This document shows, piece by piece, positions 20,641 through 29,234 of a stretch of 43,425 nt of DNA. Both the position numbers and the translations under genes were made by a program. The stretch is from Blattamonas nauphoetae (Eukaryota > Preaxostyla > Oxymonadida): contig JARBJD010000483.1 in the NCBI GenBank assembly GCA_033064195.1, positions 1 through 43,425 of the forward strand, given 5' to 3'. Under the pieces are notes generated by a model. That model was not told the DNA's origin, did no database searches, and saw only the letters and a program-made list of their open reading frames with translations. How positions within the stretch are numbered: position 1 is the stretch's first letter; each line of letters begins with the position of its first letter.

Positions 20641-21347
20641 GTGCGAACCTGAGAATCTGAATGACATGAAAGAACTGATGAAATACTTGTGCAAGAGTGA
20701 TGATCAGGACCTGATTCGTGCTGATTTTCTCCTTTGTGGGCCGAAGAGTGCTTTAGGAGTTGTTTGGGGCGTTGATACTCCAATGGTTACGGGATGACAT
20801 CGAAAGAACGATCGCTGAGAAAAGGATGAGAATGAGGGGCATTCCAATTGAAAGAACACTGACATACAATGTAGAATCGAATGAAATTGACAGAGGAACA
20901 AAAACAGTCTTTCCAAGAAGGAAGTCCGGATCAACCCATGATTCGAAAAAGTGAACTCCGAAAAAGAGAAGAAGGCAGAAATGATGATACATGACCCTGT
21001 AAAACTGTATTCCCGTCTCACTACCTTCGATGGAAACTCTTACTGTCATCATTATCGCGTTTTCCAACGATTCTGAAAAAGATCTCGAACCCATCATTGG
21101 TACCCCCTAGGCCAGTGGCTGGCACGGTCTTTCTGGAAAAAACAGGTAGGCCAGGCCAGGCCAGACAGCTATAATCCAACTGCGATGTACAAGGAAAGAC
21201 GTCGAGTATGTTCAGAACAAGCATTAATTGAATCAATGAGAGAAGAGAACTGTTCGCTAGTCTCTGAGGATGTCAGAAATAATGTCCCGGTGACGTATGT
21301 TCATGAGGGAATCAAAAATTTTAATTTCAATGAAAAAGCAAACAGAA
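20641..21347 (+). other. Possible coding pieces left of the virus-like element
   Basis: Three protein-like frames sit here: about 20644-20805 (ENLNDMKELMKYLCKSDDQD...), 20760-20954 (DDIERTIAEKRMRMRGIPIE...), and 21185-21382 (MYKERRRVCSEQALIESMRE...). The first is preceded by TTTATTAG, a plausible splice acceptor. None matches a family I recognise. They may be exons of a host gene or flanking pieces of the virus-like element. The stretch 21095-21180 carries a GGCCAGGCCAGGCCAG run. Confidence 0.3.
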
Positions 21348-22268
21348 ATGAATCGACAAAAATACAATTCACAAATGATTGAGAAAATGATTGATCATAA
21401 TCTCTCGACGACCAACGAGAATGCAGCAGTCATTCACTCACTACAGACGGAATTAGAAACGAATCAGGAAGCAGTCGACACACTTAAGAAGACAACTGAA
21501 GCACAGCAGACAGCGATATCCTCAATCCAAAAGGTGGTAAGCACAAACGGATCAATCAGTTGTTCAGCTGGAATAGCAACACCAGAAATTGGAGGATTGA
21601 TCAACGTGAATGGAGCGAAGTGGAACATATCAGAAGGATCACTTCCGAAGTATCCTGGAACATATCCGGCTTCAACATTTAAGTCTGGCATATCAATCTC
21701 ACAATCGATTGCAGAAACCTCTGGAATTCAGTTCAATGGTGATGGCATTATTATGTGGTCTCCATGTGACAAACCAGCATTGTATTACTACGATGAGGAC
21801 ACTGGTTCAGGAGTATTTTCAATCTCACCAACAGGAAGTTTTTCTCAGCTTTCAGACAGAAGAGTCAAAAGAAATATTGAACCATACCCCGATGTTCTTG
21901 AACAACTGAATAAAGTGGAAATCGTGCAGTATCAGTTCAACACATTCGACTCGAAGATCAGCAAAGTGACGAAGCAAATTGAAAATGAGACAGATGAAGA
22001 ACACTTGAAGAACTGCAAAGAGAAATGTGAATGCTTGAAGAAGGAAAGTGAGAAGAAACACATTGGTGTAATTGCTCAACAGATCCAAGAAATATTCCCT
22101 GAAGTCGTGAATGATTCTAATCCAGATTGTCTTCAAGTTGATTATGCAGAACTCTCCTGCTTCTGTATCAAAGCCATTCAGGAATTATCCTCTATTGTCG
22201 GACAACAACAGACACTCATAAATGAACTAATACAAAAATACAACACACTGACTAGTACTCCAACATGA
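21348..22268 (+). CDS. Fibre/spike protein with S74 self-cleaving chaperone domain, copy 1
   Basis: 306 aa. The N-terminal 75 residues are a predicted coiled coil (LQTELETNQEAVDTLKK), followed by a Gly-rich beta region (IQFNGDGIIMWSPCDKP, DTGSGVFSI). The C-terminal ~130 residues match the S74 intramolecular chaperone/peptidase: LSDRRVKRNI with the catalytic Ser in SDRRVK, then KKHIGVIAQQIQEIFPEVV and LQVDYAELSCFCIKAI, then a terminal helix. In phage and double-jelly-roll virus fibres this domain trimerises the shaft and cuts itself off. The start is set at 21348 by alignment with copy 2, which has the same 306-aa length; an upstream in-frame ATG at 21297 is outside the conserved part. The 3' end overlaps the convergent 136-aa gene by 17 bp. 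The last ~90 codons are identical to copy 2. Confidence 0.9.
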   Translation: MNRQKYNSQMIEKMIDHNLSTTNENAAVIHSLQTELETNQEAVDTLKKTTEAQQTAISSIQKVVSTNGSISCSAGIATPEIGGLINVNGAKWNISEGSLPKYPGTYPASTFKSGISISQSIAETSGIQFNGDGIIMWSPCDKPALYYYDEDTGSGVFSISPTGSFSQLSDRRVKRNIEPYPDVLEQLNKVEIVQYQFNTFDSKISKVTKQIENETDEEHLKNCKEKCECLKKESEKKHIGVIAQQIQEIFPEVVNDSNPDCLQVDYAELSCFCIKAIQELSSIVGQQQTLINELIQKYNTLTSTPT

Positions 22269-22662
22269 GATCAACCAGAAATTCATAATACTCTTTGATT
22301 ATTTTTCCATTGATTGTCTCCGTTGTTTCCATCTCGATTGATTCACCAGAACTGTCTTTGAACCAGATCTTCACAATTGATTGTCGAGTAGTTAATTCCC
22401 ACTTCTTTCGCATCGCAATCTGTTCGTTACAGAAAGCCACAAATGAATCATTGAACGCGTCAGTTTGAATCCAATCACCATGAATTGTGATGTGCTGCGG
22501 AATATCCTTTGAAATGACAGTTGAGTTACCATTAATTTCTTCTCTCACATGGATAAGTTTGCAGTCAAGAAAATGAACATATTTTTGGTTTCTTGAATTG
22601 GTAAAATCAGGAGGGAGTTGAGCAGTGTGAGAATTCTGAATTGAGAAGTAGCGCTTCACCAT
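22252..22662 (-). CDS. Conserved 136-aa virus-like protein, copy 1
   Basis: Begins MVKRYFSIQNSHTAQLPPDF and looks beta-rich (FLDCKLIHV, QHITIHGDWIQTDAFND, IVKIWFKDSSG), with an acidic C-terminal helix. I do not recognise the family. It is the first gene of a minus-strand run of seven and converges on the fibre gene. Copy 2 has the same length, with only about seven residue differences by eye, so it is under constraint. A minor virion or accessory capsid role is possible from its place next to the capsid genes, but that is inference. A promoter-like TTTATTTTTGTAGAAA lies just upstream of the start. Confidence 0.85.
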   Translation of the reverse strand: MVKRYFSIQNSHTAQLPPDFTNSRNQKYVHFLDCKLIHVREEINGNSTVISKDIPQHITIHGDWIQTDAFNDSFVAFCNEQIAMRKKWELTTRQSIVKIWFKDSSGESIEMETTETINGKIIKEYYEFLVDLMLEY

Positions 22663-22702
22663 TTGTGTTTTCTACAAAAATAAAATATCATATTTGTTCT
22701 AT

Positions 22703-24390
22703 TTAGTAACCTCTCTTCACTTCTTCATACGCTTCTTGGAGTCGACGATCAATGACATATCGCACTCGTGGTTGTCCATTCTCAATCCAGAACAACCAGT
22801 ATGTAGCCTGATGTAGTGCAAGAATTGGTGGAGGAGGACCTTCTGGAGTTGATGTGAAATATGGATCATGCTGACCTTGAATGATTGGAGATCCTCTGAA
22901 GACAATGTTCACCGATTCGGCTGTCGAAATCCCTTCTTCCCCACCAGCGATTTCACTTCGATCTGTTGGAACCATGAATGTGAAGCATGTCTCGTCTGTG
23001 ATGAGTCTTCTTCTTGATCTTTGTTTTTCTTCTCTATTGAAGATATATTTATAAACGCGAGATGAACAAATGGAATTCTCAAACTCTTCCGTTGCGGAAC
23101 AACCAATGAAGTCACCATTAACCATCATCATTTGATAGAACTCTGGTGAGATTGTTGACATTGGGAAATTGGGAAAGTTGCTTCCTAACATTTCGAACAG
23201 ACCAACGTAGTGAGGATTTCTGAAGACTGTACACTCGTTAGGTCTTTCAGGGAATAAGCACATTAGATTTATGAGATTGTTGAGTTTGATACTGATGTTC
23301 GATCTTACTCCCATCGCTGTTGCTTTTGATTGAAATGATTGTGTGTCAATTCTTTCTGCTTTCAGAACATAAAGAGTCTATGAATAAGTGTTTATCAGCG
23401 ATTGTTTTGTTGCATCTGTGATTTGATATCCATAACAAACTGTCGTGACTTTGTCCACTGATGAAGCAAGAACTGTGGTAGTGTCTTCCATAGTTAAAAT
23501 CTCCACAACATCCCCAGATGTGGTCATCATTTGTTGTACTGGATTTCCGATTTGTGTAAATTCCTGTGAAACAGTTGTGAATTCTCCATGGTACATTAAT
23601 TCCATGTCTCGTGGACGCGCTATTTCTGACAAAGGCTTTCCGTTATAACGGTCCGTACTATCTTGAAGTACTTTTCGAATGACTGTAGAGGTTCGAATTG
23701 GACAATACACAAGCGAATCAGTCGTCAAATGAAATCTCAATCGCAGATTACCAAAGATGGAATTCGGGTACTGATCAAAGGTACTCAGTGGAAGGAGATT
23801 CACAAATGGAATCACCAACGGAATAGTACATGTGAGGGGTTGTCCATCCAACGAACCCTCCACATTAATGTGATAGAATCCACAGACACTCGGATCCATT
23901 CTCTGAACATTTCCCACAGGCTATAACAATGCTTCATGTTGTTTTTCTCCTCAAATGACTTGAAAGTGTGACACAGAAATGATTCATGGATGTGATTGTT
24001 CTGGAGTGTGTTGTCAATAATGTTTCCTTGACTATCGACGAGTCTCATATCTCGAATTGCATCTGATGACGATTTAAATCCGTAGAACATTCCACGAAGT
24101 CCAAGATAAGAATTACTGTTACCGTCTGAACCCAATCTCGGAACAGTAACAGTAAGATCGATACGCAAGTGACTCTTCGCAAACTCAGTCACATCATGAC
24201 CGTCATAGCACAGTGGAACTTCAATCTCATCTCCAATTCTGCATGGCATTGGAGGATTCGTTGGATGCACTTCTTGAATGGAATAAATGTGTGGCTCTGA
24301 ATCCCATTGTTTTGGCAGATACGATTGCACTTCAATTTGTTCGATTAGTGTCGATGTTGGTTTGGATTGATTTGATCTGATACTTCTCAT
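22703..24390 (-). pseudogene. Capsid-like protein B (jelly-roll), copy 1, broken
   Basis: A region of about 560 codons encoding the shorter of two capsid-like paralogs. Recognisable parts are the N-terminal YSIQEVHPTNPPMPC block, the GDEIEVPLCYDGHDVTEF strand pair, IRDMRLVDSQGNI, and the FDQYPNSIFGNLRLRFHL block typical of jelly-roll capsid proteins of double-jelly-roll viruses. Clear similarity to the 621-aa neighbour shows they arose by duplication. The copy looks broken, with about two breaks. Its stop is TAA where copy 2 has TGA. The start is fixed by the shared MRSIRSNQSKPTSTL opening and the upstream promoter-like motif. Confidence 0.8.
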
Positions 24391-24412
24391 TTATAGAAAA
24401 ATAAAAAATACA
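24391..24412 (-). promoter_or_regulatory. Promoter-like motif of capsid gene B, copy 1
   Basis: The minus strand reads TATTTTTTATTTTTCTATAA directly before ATG. The same A/T motif stands before nearly every gene of both elements. Confidence 0.6.
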
Positions 24413-24437
24413 ATATCATTATTTTCTTTTGTCATTT

Positions 24438-26303
24438 TCAATTTGGAATAATTCCTAAATCTTTAAGTAATGTTTTCAATATGTGATTCGGATAGTACTC
24501 AACTTTTGGTTCACCATTGCTGAATCGCAAGACCCACCACGTTGTTGCAGTTGTTGCAAGAATCGGTGCTGGAGGATGAGTAAATGTTGTCATATCACCA
24601 CCACTTTGACTAGGATTGTAAACATTATAGTATGTGTCAAGATTACCTTGATAGATTGGATGTGATCTCAAAGTGACAGCAGTATTTCCTCTTGAACTGA
24701 TCGAATCATTGCAGTTTGTTGGACATCCACTTCTCTGGGTTGAGAAGCATAAAAGAAAATCAGAATTGTCATGAATTGGTCGTACTCTTGTCATTGTCTC
24801 ATTGGGATAATTCTGATCACCAGTGAGTTTCTCTTCAACGAGAGAATCTGTAAGTGATCGCTCCAAATCATCTGGAACAGTTAGATAAGAATCAAGGTTG
24901 AGAGTTGACAATGCGATCTGATAAAAGCGAGCTCCAATAGTTGTTGTCGGTTGATCTGGATAGTATTTGTCGAGTAGTTTCACTTGGATGTTCTTCTGCA
25001 TTGGATTTTGGAAACAAGTGACTTCATTGTCGTAATGACGAAACAGGAGCATAATATCCTTTGCGTTCACAAGGACCATTTGTTGAGTACAATCAATACC
25101 TGATGGAGTCGGTGTCTTCTGAAATGGATAGAATGAGATCTTCTCTGCTGGAATGGTTCCAGGACGATTCTGATACATCTCTTTAAGCTTCAATTTTGCA
25201 TCTTTTTTCATATTGTATCCAGCACTCATGCAATACACATCATCAATTTGATATTGCAATATATTCAGTGAGATGTACTGATCCACGAATTCTGGTTCTT
25301 TAGTGACTGTTCCAGCTGTATTGTACACGATGTCTTGAGTCACTGTTGGTTGCTGAAATGATTGACCAATTTGAACGAAGTTCTTTGTGCATGAGGTGAC
25401 AAGATTATTCAGAAAATAGGGACGATGTTGAATGCAATTGAGAATTGCTGCTTTAATAGTTGGCGCTGCTGCTGTTCCCGTTACGAGTGATGATAGTGTA
25501 TCTTTCAAAGTCAGTTCAGGATTTACAGAACAACAAACAAATGCATCCTCATTCATGTGAACACTCAATTTCAGATCGCCAAAGAGGCATCTTGGATAGT
25601 CAGTCATTCCAGAGAAAACGAGAAGATCTTCAAGATTAATCGACACACGAATTGGCACATCTATAGTGTCTTGAAACACTCCCGTTCCAGATGTTGTTGT
25701 AAAATCAGAAAGTGGAATGTTCATACCAGCAACAGATTCATCATGATTCCATGCATTTTGCCAAGGTGTGTGACAATGTTTTCGATTCTCCAATTGACTC
25801 TTCGGTTTGATCATATTGTAGATGTGAGACTCCATTGAGACATCATTGTTTGTTGTGCTTATGATTCTCTGATTGTTGTGAAGAACAGTAAGGTCGCGAA
25901 AGATTGATACAGAATGCTTGAGTCCAACAAAGATGAATATCCTCTCATTCATGAACGATCCAACCTTACCAGCAGTAGTTTGCCAATTATTGAGTCTCAA
26001 TGTCGCCGTCATAGTGAACGTAATGAATGAATCATCAATTTGACAAATATCTTGATTACCAGTCAACGGAATGATTATCTCTTGTCCTGTGTAGAATCGT
26101 GCATTCTCAGATGGTTTCAATTCCTGTATCGAAGTACTGTGGGCTCCATCATTCATGAGGTAATTAATGTGATGTTCGGACATCAGTTGCTGTTGTATTT
26201 GACCCATGTCATCTCTTGTGTATTCTATCCTTCCTGTGGTATTTCCAGTCAAAGATGATGCTCCAGTTCTTTTGTTTGTCAGATGTGTTATATGCGAGTT
26301 CAT
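24438..26303 (-). CDS. Capsid-like protein A (jelly-roll), copy 1, intact
   Basis: 621 aa, whole. It shares with protein B the order of conserved blocks: STSIQELKPSENARFYTGQE, EIIIPLTGNQDICQIDDSFI, FIFVGLKHSVSIFRDLTVL, PKSQLENRKHCHTPW, DYPRCLFGDLKLSVHM near residue 240, and a C-terminal PPAPILATTATTWWVLRFSN with a closing basic tail. The spacing and FG-L-L block fit a double jelly-roll major capsid protein of about 500-600 aa. The C-terminal WW/LRFSNGEP part is also matched in B (ATYWLFWIENGQP). No signal peptide or membrane segment. Whether A and B form hetero-capsomers, or one is a penton or minor protein, cannot be told from sequence. Confidence is high that it is a virion structural protein and moderate on fold. 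Confidence 0.75.
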   Translation of the reverse strand: MNSHITHLTNKRTGASSLTGNTTGRIEYTRDDMGQIQQQLMSEHHINYLMNDGAHSTSIQELKPSENARFYTGQEIIIPLTGNQDICQIDDSFITFTMTATLRLNNWQTTAGKVGSFMNERIFIFVGLKHSVSIFRDLTVLHNNQRIISTTNNDVSMESHIYNMIKPKSQLENRKHCHTPWQNAWNHDESVAGMNIPLSDFTTTSGTGVFQDTIDVPIRVSINLEDLLVFSGMTDYPRCLFGDLKLSVHMNEDAFVCCSVNPELTLKDTLSSLVTGTAAAPTIKAAILNCIQHRPYFLNNLVTSCTKNFVQIGQSFQQPTVTQDIVYNTAGTVTKEPEFVDQYISLNILQYQIDDVYCMSAGYNMKKDAKLKLKEMYQNRPGTIPAEKISFYPFQKTPTPSGIDCTQQMVLVNAKDIMLLFRHYDNEVTCFQNPMQKNIQVKLLDKYYPDQPTTTIGARFYQIALSTLNLDSYLTVPDDLERSLTDSLVEEKLTGDQNYPNETMTRVRPIHDNSDFLLCFSTQRSGCPTNCNDSISSRGNTAVTLRSHPIYQGNLDTYYNVYNPSQSGGDMTTFTHPPAPILATTATTWWVLRFSNGEPKVEYYPNHILKTLLKDLGIIPN

Positions 26304-26322
26304 TTTAACAAAAATAAAAAAA
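26304..26322 (-). promoter_or_regulatory. Promoter-like motif of capsid gene A, copy 1
   Basis: The minus strand reads TTTTTTTATTTTTGTTAAA before ATG, matching the shared motif. Confidence 0.6.
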
Positions 26323-26331
26323 CAATAATGC

Positions 26332-26634
26332 TTATTTCTTTTTCAGTTTCTTCTTCTTTGCTTTCGGCTTCAGCTTTTCTTCCAGTCTCAGTATTTCACC
26401 TCTGAGTTTGTTCGCTACTGCTGTGTTTCCTTCATTGATTGCTTGCTCATATTGTGCCATCTTTTCTGCATGGATTTGTTGATCCGATTTCACATCTGGA
26501 ATCATCTCAACACCTGTCTGTGCGACCTTAGAAATCAATGGTCCAACAATGGGGATGAGATTCAGAAATGGAGCTCCCACACGAAGGATAGTTTTTCCGA
26601 CTCCTGCTAATTTTGATAACCAACCTGGTGCCAT
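26332..26634 (-). CDS. Small MAPG protein 1, 100 aa, copy 1
   Basis: Starts MAPGWLSKLAGVGKTILRVG. Residues 15-42 are a hydrophobic/amphipathic stretch (APFLNLIPIVGPLISKV), then a charged helix (AEKMAQYEQAINEGNTAVA) and a lysine-only tail of more than ten residues. A longer upstream frame exists, but the MAPG start is the one shared with copy 2 and with MAPG protein 2, and it follows the promoter-like motif. An amphipathic segment plus basic tail resembles membrane-active or core proteins of adeno-like and polinton-like virions (for example pVI or pX), but this is analogy only. Copy 2 is nearly identical. Confidence 0.8.
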   Translation of the reverse strand: MAPGWLSKLAGVGKTILRVGAPFLNLIPIVGPLISKVAQTGVEMIPDVKSDQQIHAEKMAQYEQAINEGNTAVANKLRGEILRLEEKLKPKAKKKKLKKK

Positions 26635-26671
26635 TTTAGGAAAATAAAAATATTCGAATACTAGTGAATGA

Positions 26672-26980
26672 TTATCCTTTGAATTGAATTTTGGAATTGG
26701 ACGAGAGTGGCAAATCGTCATTGGAGTATCGTCCATTTCGTGGAGGTTCGTACTCGATCATCTGTGGTTTTTGTTGACGATTGATCGCCTTATTTTGTTG
26801 ATAGGTGTCCATCATTCCTCCTAATCCATTGAGTATTCCACCTGCTGTTTGTCCAAATTTACTGTTCGTTTGAGAGAGCAATCCACCACCAACTTGAAGC
26901 AATGTTGGAGCTAGAGGTTTGATGAATTGAAAGAATTGCTTGCCGATATTTTTGAGTTTGTTGAAACTTCCTGGTGCCAT
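26672..26980 (-). CDS. Small MAPG protein 2, 102 aa, copy 1
   Basis: Starts MAPGSFNKLKNIGKQFFQFI, giving the same MAPG-x-x-x-KL-x-x-x-GK opening as MAPG protein 1, so the two probably share an ancestor. A Gly-rich hydrophobic region follows (LLQVGGGLLSQ, TAGGILNGLGGMMDTY), like Gly-zipper membrane segments. The C-terminal 35 residues are polar and differ strongly between the two copies, whereas the first ~70 are almost identical. Probable virion or membrane-interacting protein, by inference from position and composition. Confidence 0.8.
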   Translation of the reverse strand: MAPGSFNKLKNIGKQFFQFIKPLAPTLLQVGGGLLSQTNSKFGQTAGGILNGLGGMMDTYQQNKAINRQQKPQMIEYEPPRNGRYSNDDLPLSSNSKIQFKG

Positions 26981-27012
26981 TTATAGAAAAAAAAATACAA
27001 TTCATTAATTAT

Positions 27013-27636
27013 TTATCTCGGGATTGCCTTTGTCAGAGAAATGCCATAATTGAGAATGGTGATGTATGCTTCATTGTAGGCAATACTCATGTCTTTTCCA
27101 CCAACAAGGATCTTGAATATTGTTCGAAAGATTGGGAGTTTATTCAGACATAGACACTTATCAGACAAATCATCCAGTTCGATCACCACATCATTGATTC
27201 CAGTGAGAGTCGCAATCAGTGCACATAAATCACTCTGGTTCGTGATCAGTTTCTTCGATGGTTCCATGAGATTATTCAGTAGTTTCTTTTCACACGCGAA
27301 TGCATTCTTGTAGACGAGCAGGAGCTGATTTTTGAATGCAGTAATGTTGGATGTATATTCTCGAAGCGGAATAGAACGGCTTTGGATTGGTGCAGATGGA
27401 TATGTCTCCAGTGGTGGATCGTAAGCACCTGGAACAGTCTCTCTCACTCCGTAAGAGTTCGAAGCCACTGGCGAGACTAGTTCAACATTAGCGCTCTGGT
27501 CATTACGATCTTCGAGTTTCGATCTTCCAGAATTGGATCCTTTGTTATCGATGATGACATTGTTGGTGATTGATGTTGGTACTGAAGAAGAACTTGTGTG
27601 TTTTGTAAATTGACAACTTAGAATTGGTTGCATCAC
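27013..27636 (-). CDS. Conserved ~200-aa virus-like protein, copy 1
   Basis: 207 aa. The start may be the second Met, giving 206 aa, because copy 2 has a single Met. The first 28 residues (QPILSCQFTKHTSSSSVP...) are conserved. Residues about 30-65 are polar and variable between copies. The rest (YDPPLETYPSAPIQSR, then helical FACEKKLLNNLMEPSKKL and VVIELDDLSDKCLCLNKL) is again conserved. No family recognised. It sits between capsid-type genes and the 306-aa gene, so a structural or assembly role is plausible but unproven. Confidence 0.75.
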   Translation of the reverse strand: MMQPILSCQFTKHTSSSSVPTSITNNVIIDNKGSNSGRSKLEDRNDQSANVELVSPVASNSYGVRETVPGAYDPPLETYPSAPIQSRSIPLREYTSNITAFKNQLLLVYKNAFACEKKLLNNLMEPSKKLITNQSDLCALIATLTGINDVVIELDDLSDKCLCLNKLPIFRTIFKILVGGKDMSIAYNEAYITILNYGISLTKAIPR

Positions 27637-27691
27637 TTTCTATAAAAATAAAAAATATATATTTGTGTTTTTAATCACTCATTTCTTTCTG

Positions 27692-28612
27692 TTACTGAGC
27701 ATATTGAAAATATCCAGGCATTTCAGATTGGAATCCACTGATATCATCATCAGTGACTGTTTTGAATGCTTTGGCTTTCAGTTTATTAACTTCTGTTGAT
27801 ATGTGAGTTGAATAGTGAGTACAGTATTCCGATAAATACGTTGGATCTTGAGTAATCATTTGGAGAAACACTGGATAAATCTGATCCTTGAAAGCTTTCT
27901 TTTGTTTCATACTGGGATTGTAGTCCTGAACATGATCAATAAGCCATTGATCCCACATCAGTGATGCAATCTGTGATTGAATTGAATTGAACACCATATT
28001 GTCTAACACATTTTTGCTGGGATCAGCTGGATTACTTCGATTTGCACGAGTTATTCCCAATGTGTCTGTCATGTGTTCACCAACAGCTCTCTTCATTATT
28101 GCATATGGTTGTTGAGATCGTTTAGTCTTCATCTCTGCATAACTGATGTCTCGAGAATTGGTTGGCAAATCGGATGTTCCATTCTTGAGGAAATTCATAT
28201 GCACCGCTTTTATTTTCCTTCCATGATTTTGATTAAACGATGTATAGGATGTCTGTCTTCGCCTATCTGGAGTTGGATTCATTGCATAGTATGTCTCCTT
28301 GACTGGTCTACTGTTGTATGGAGTTGGCATAGCACCATTGACCGCAATCAGATCTCCAGTATCATTATCGTAGACCATCACATCAGGAACTTGTCCATAT
28401 TGTTCTACTTTCGCAGTCCAATTTCGTCCAGTTCTCGAAATATACTCACGTGCTGATGGAAGACTACACAGAGCATCATTGCGTCTGGTTTGAATGTCAT
28501 CATCGGCAAAGATTTGTTTCAATGCTGCTTGAGTCTCTGCTGCGTATCTCATTCTTGGTTTCTTCGCTTGTGCTTTTCTTTGTGGTTGAACGTACACTAT
28601 CTTTTGTGACAT
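27692..28612 (-). CDS. 306-aa virus-like protein, copy 1 version
   Basis: A basic N-terminus (QPQRKAQAKKPRMRYA), then WTAKVEQYGQVPDVMVYDND and a mostly helical C-terminal half (IQSQIASLMWDQWLIDHVQD). No family recognised. The gene in the same position of copy 2 (342 aa) shares only scattered blocks: W-x-x-x-VE, a V-V/D-N-G block, a Y...NPT block, and similar overall layout. The genes to the left are about 90% alike, so this locus was replaced in one copy or evolves much faster. Divergently transcribed from the ATPase, as in copy 2. Confidence 0.7.
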   Translation of the reverse strand: MSQKIVYVQPQRKAQAKKPRMRYAAETQAALKQIFADDDIQTRRNDALCSLPSAREYISRTGRNWTAKVEQYGQVPDVMVYDNDTGDLIAVNGAMPTPYNSRPVKETYYAMNPTPDRRRQTSYTSFNQNHGRKIKAVHMNFLKNGTSDLPTNSRDISYAEMKTKRSQQPYAIMKRAVGEHMTDTLGITRANRSNPADPSKNVLDNMVFNSIQSQIASLMWDQWLIDHVQDYNPSMKQKKAFKDQIYPVFLQMITQDPTYLSEYCTHYSTHISTEVNKLKAKAFKTVTDDDISGFQSEMPGYFQYAQ

Positions 28613-28673
28613 TGTGTGTTTTCATACAAAATAAAAAAACCAAAAGTATATTTTAATTAGAGTTAAATCACAA

Positions 28674-29234
28674 ATGAAGAAATCTCCATTCACAACAATG
28701 TCAACATTGTTACGGAGGGCAGAGCCCTCTTCGCTTACAGCATATGTGAATGCTAAATTGAGTGAAGCATCAAATAGGAATGATTCTCATGAAGTGTAAT
28801 CACAGATTCATCCAGACTTGAATTTCAATCGCAATAGTGTCAATGTCCTCGTTGGAAATAGAGGAAGTGGGAAAACATTCAATGCTCTTCGAGAGGTTGC
28901 CAAGCTCCAAAACGTTCATGTCAGAAATGAACTATTTCATCTCTTTGTCTTCGTGACTGATAAGAACATTGATCCTACATTCGATAAATTCAAACCAATA
29001 CTGAATGTTCCTTATGTGAAAGTCAAATACGATGATGCACTTCCATTTCTGTTGGAACTCTCTGAATCAAAAGCTGCTTATGAAGAGATTATTGACAATC
29101 AGTGGCAAAACAGAATCACTGATGAATGCAGAGAGAATCTCTTTGACTCACTTTACATTGATGACTTCACTGTTAAGAATCTCCAAACGATTATCCTCCT
29201 TGATGACTGTCGTAGGATCTTAGGTGAGAGATAA
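28674..29234 (+). pseudogene. A32/FtsK-like genome-packaging ATPase, copy 1, broken
   Basis: Contains Walker A in NVLVGNRGSGKTFNALRE and Walker B in LQTIILLDDCRR, the signature of the A32-type packaging ATPase that drives DNA into double-jelly-roll capsids. Compared with the 295-aa copy 2, this copy is incomplete and broken. Only about half of the residues match copy 2, in contrast to the near-identity of the fibre and small virion genes. It is followed by a minisatellite stretch. Confidence 0.8.

Noticed and set aside
21852-22136. A 94-aa minus-strand frame (MKTIWIRIIHDF...) that also occurs in copy 2.
   Set aside because: It lies wholly opposite the conserved S74 domain, and its conservation follows from that gene and the identical tract.
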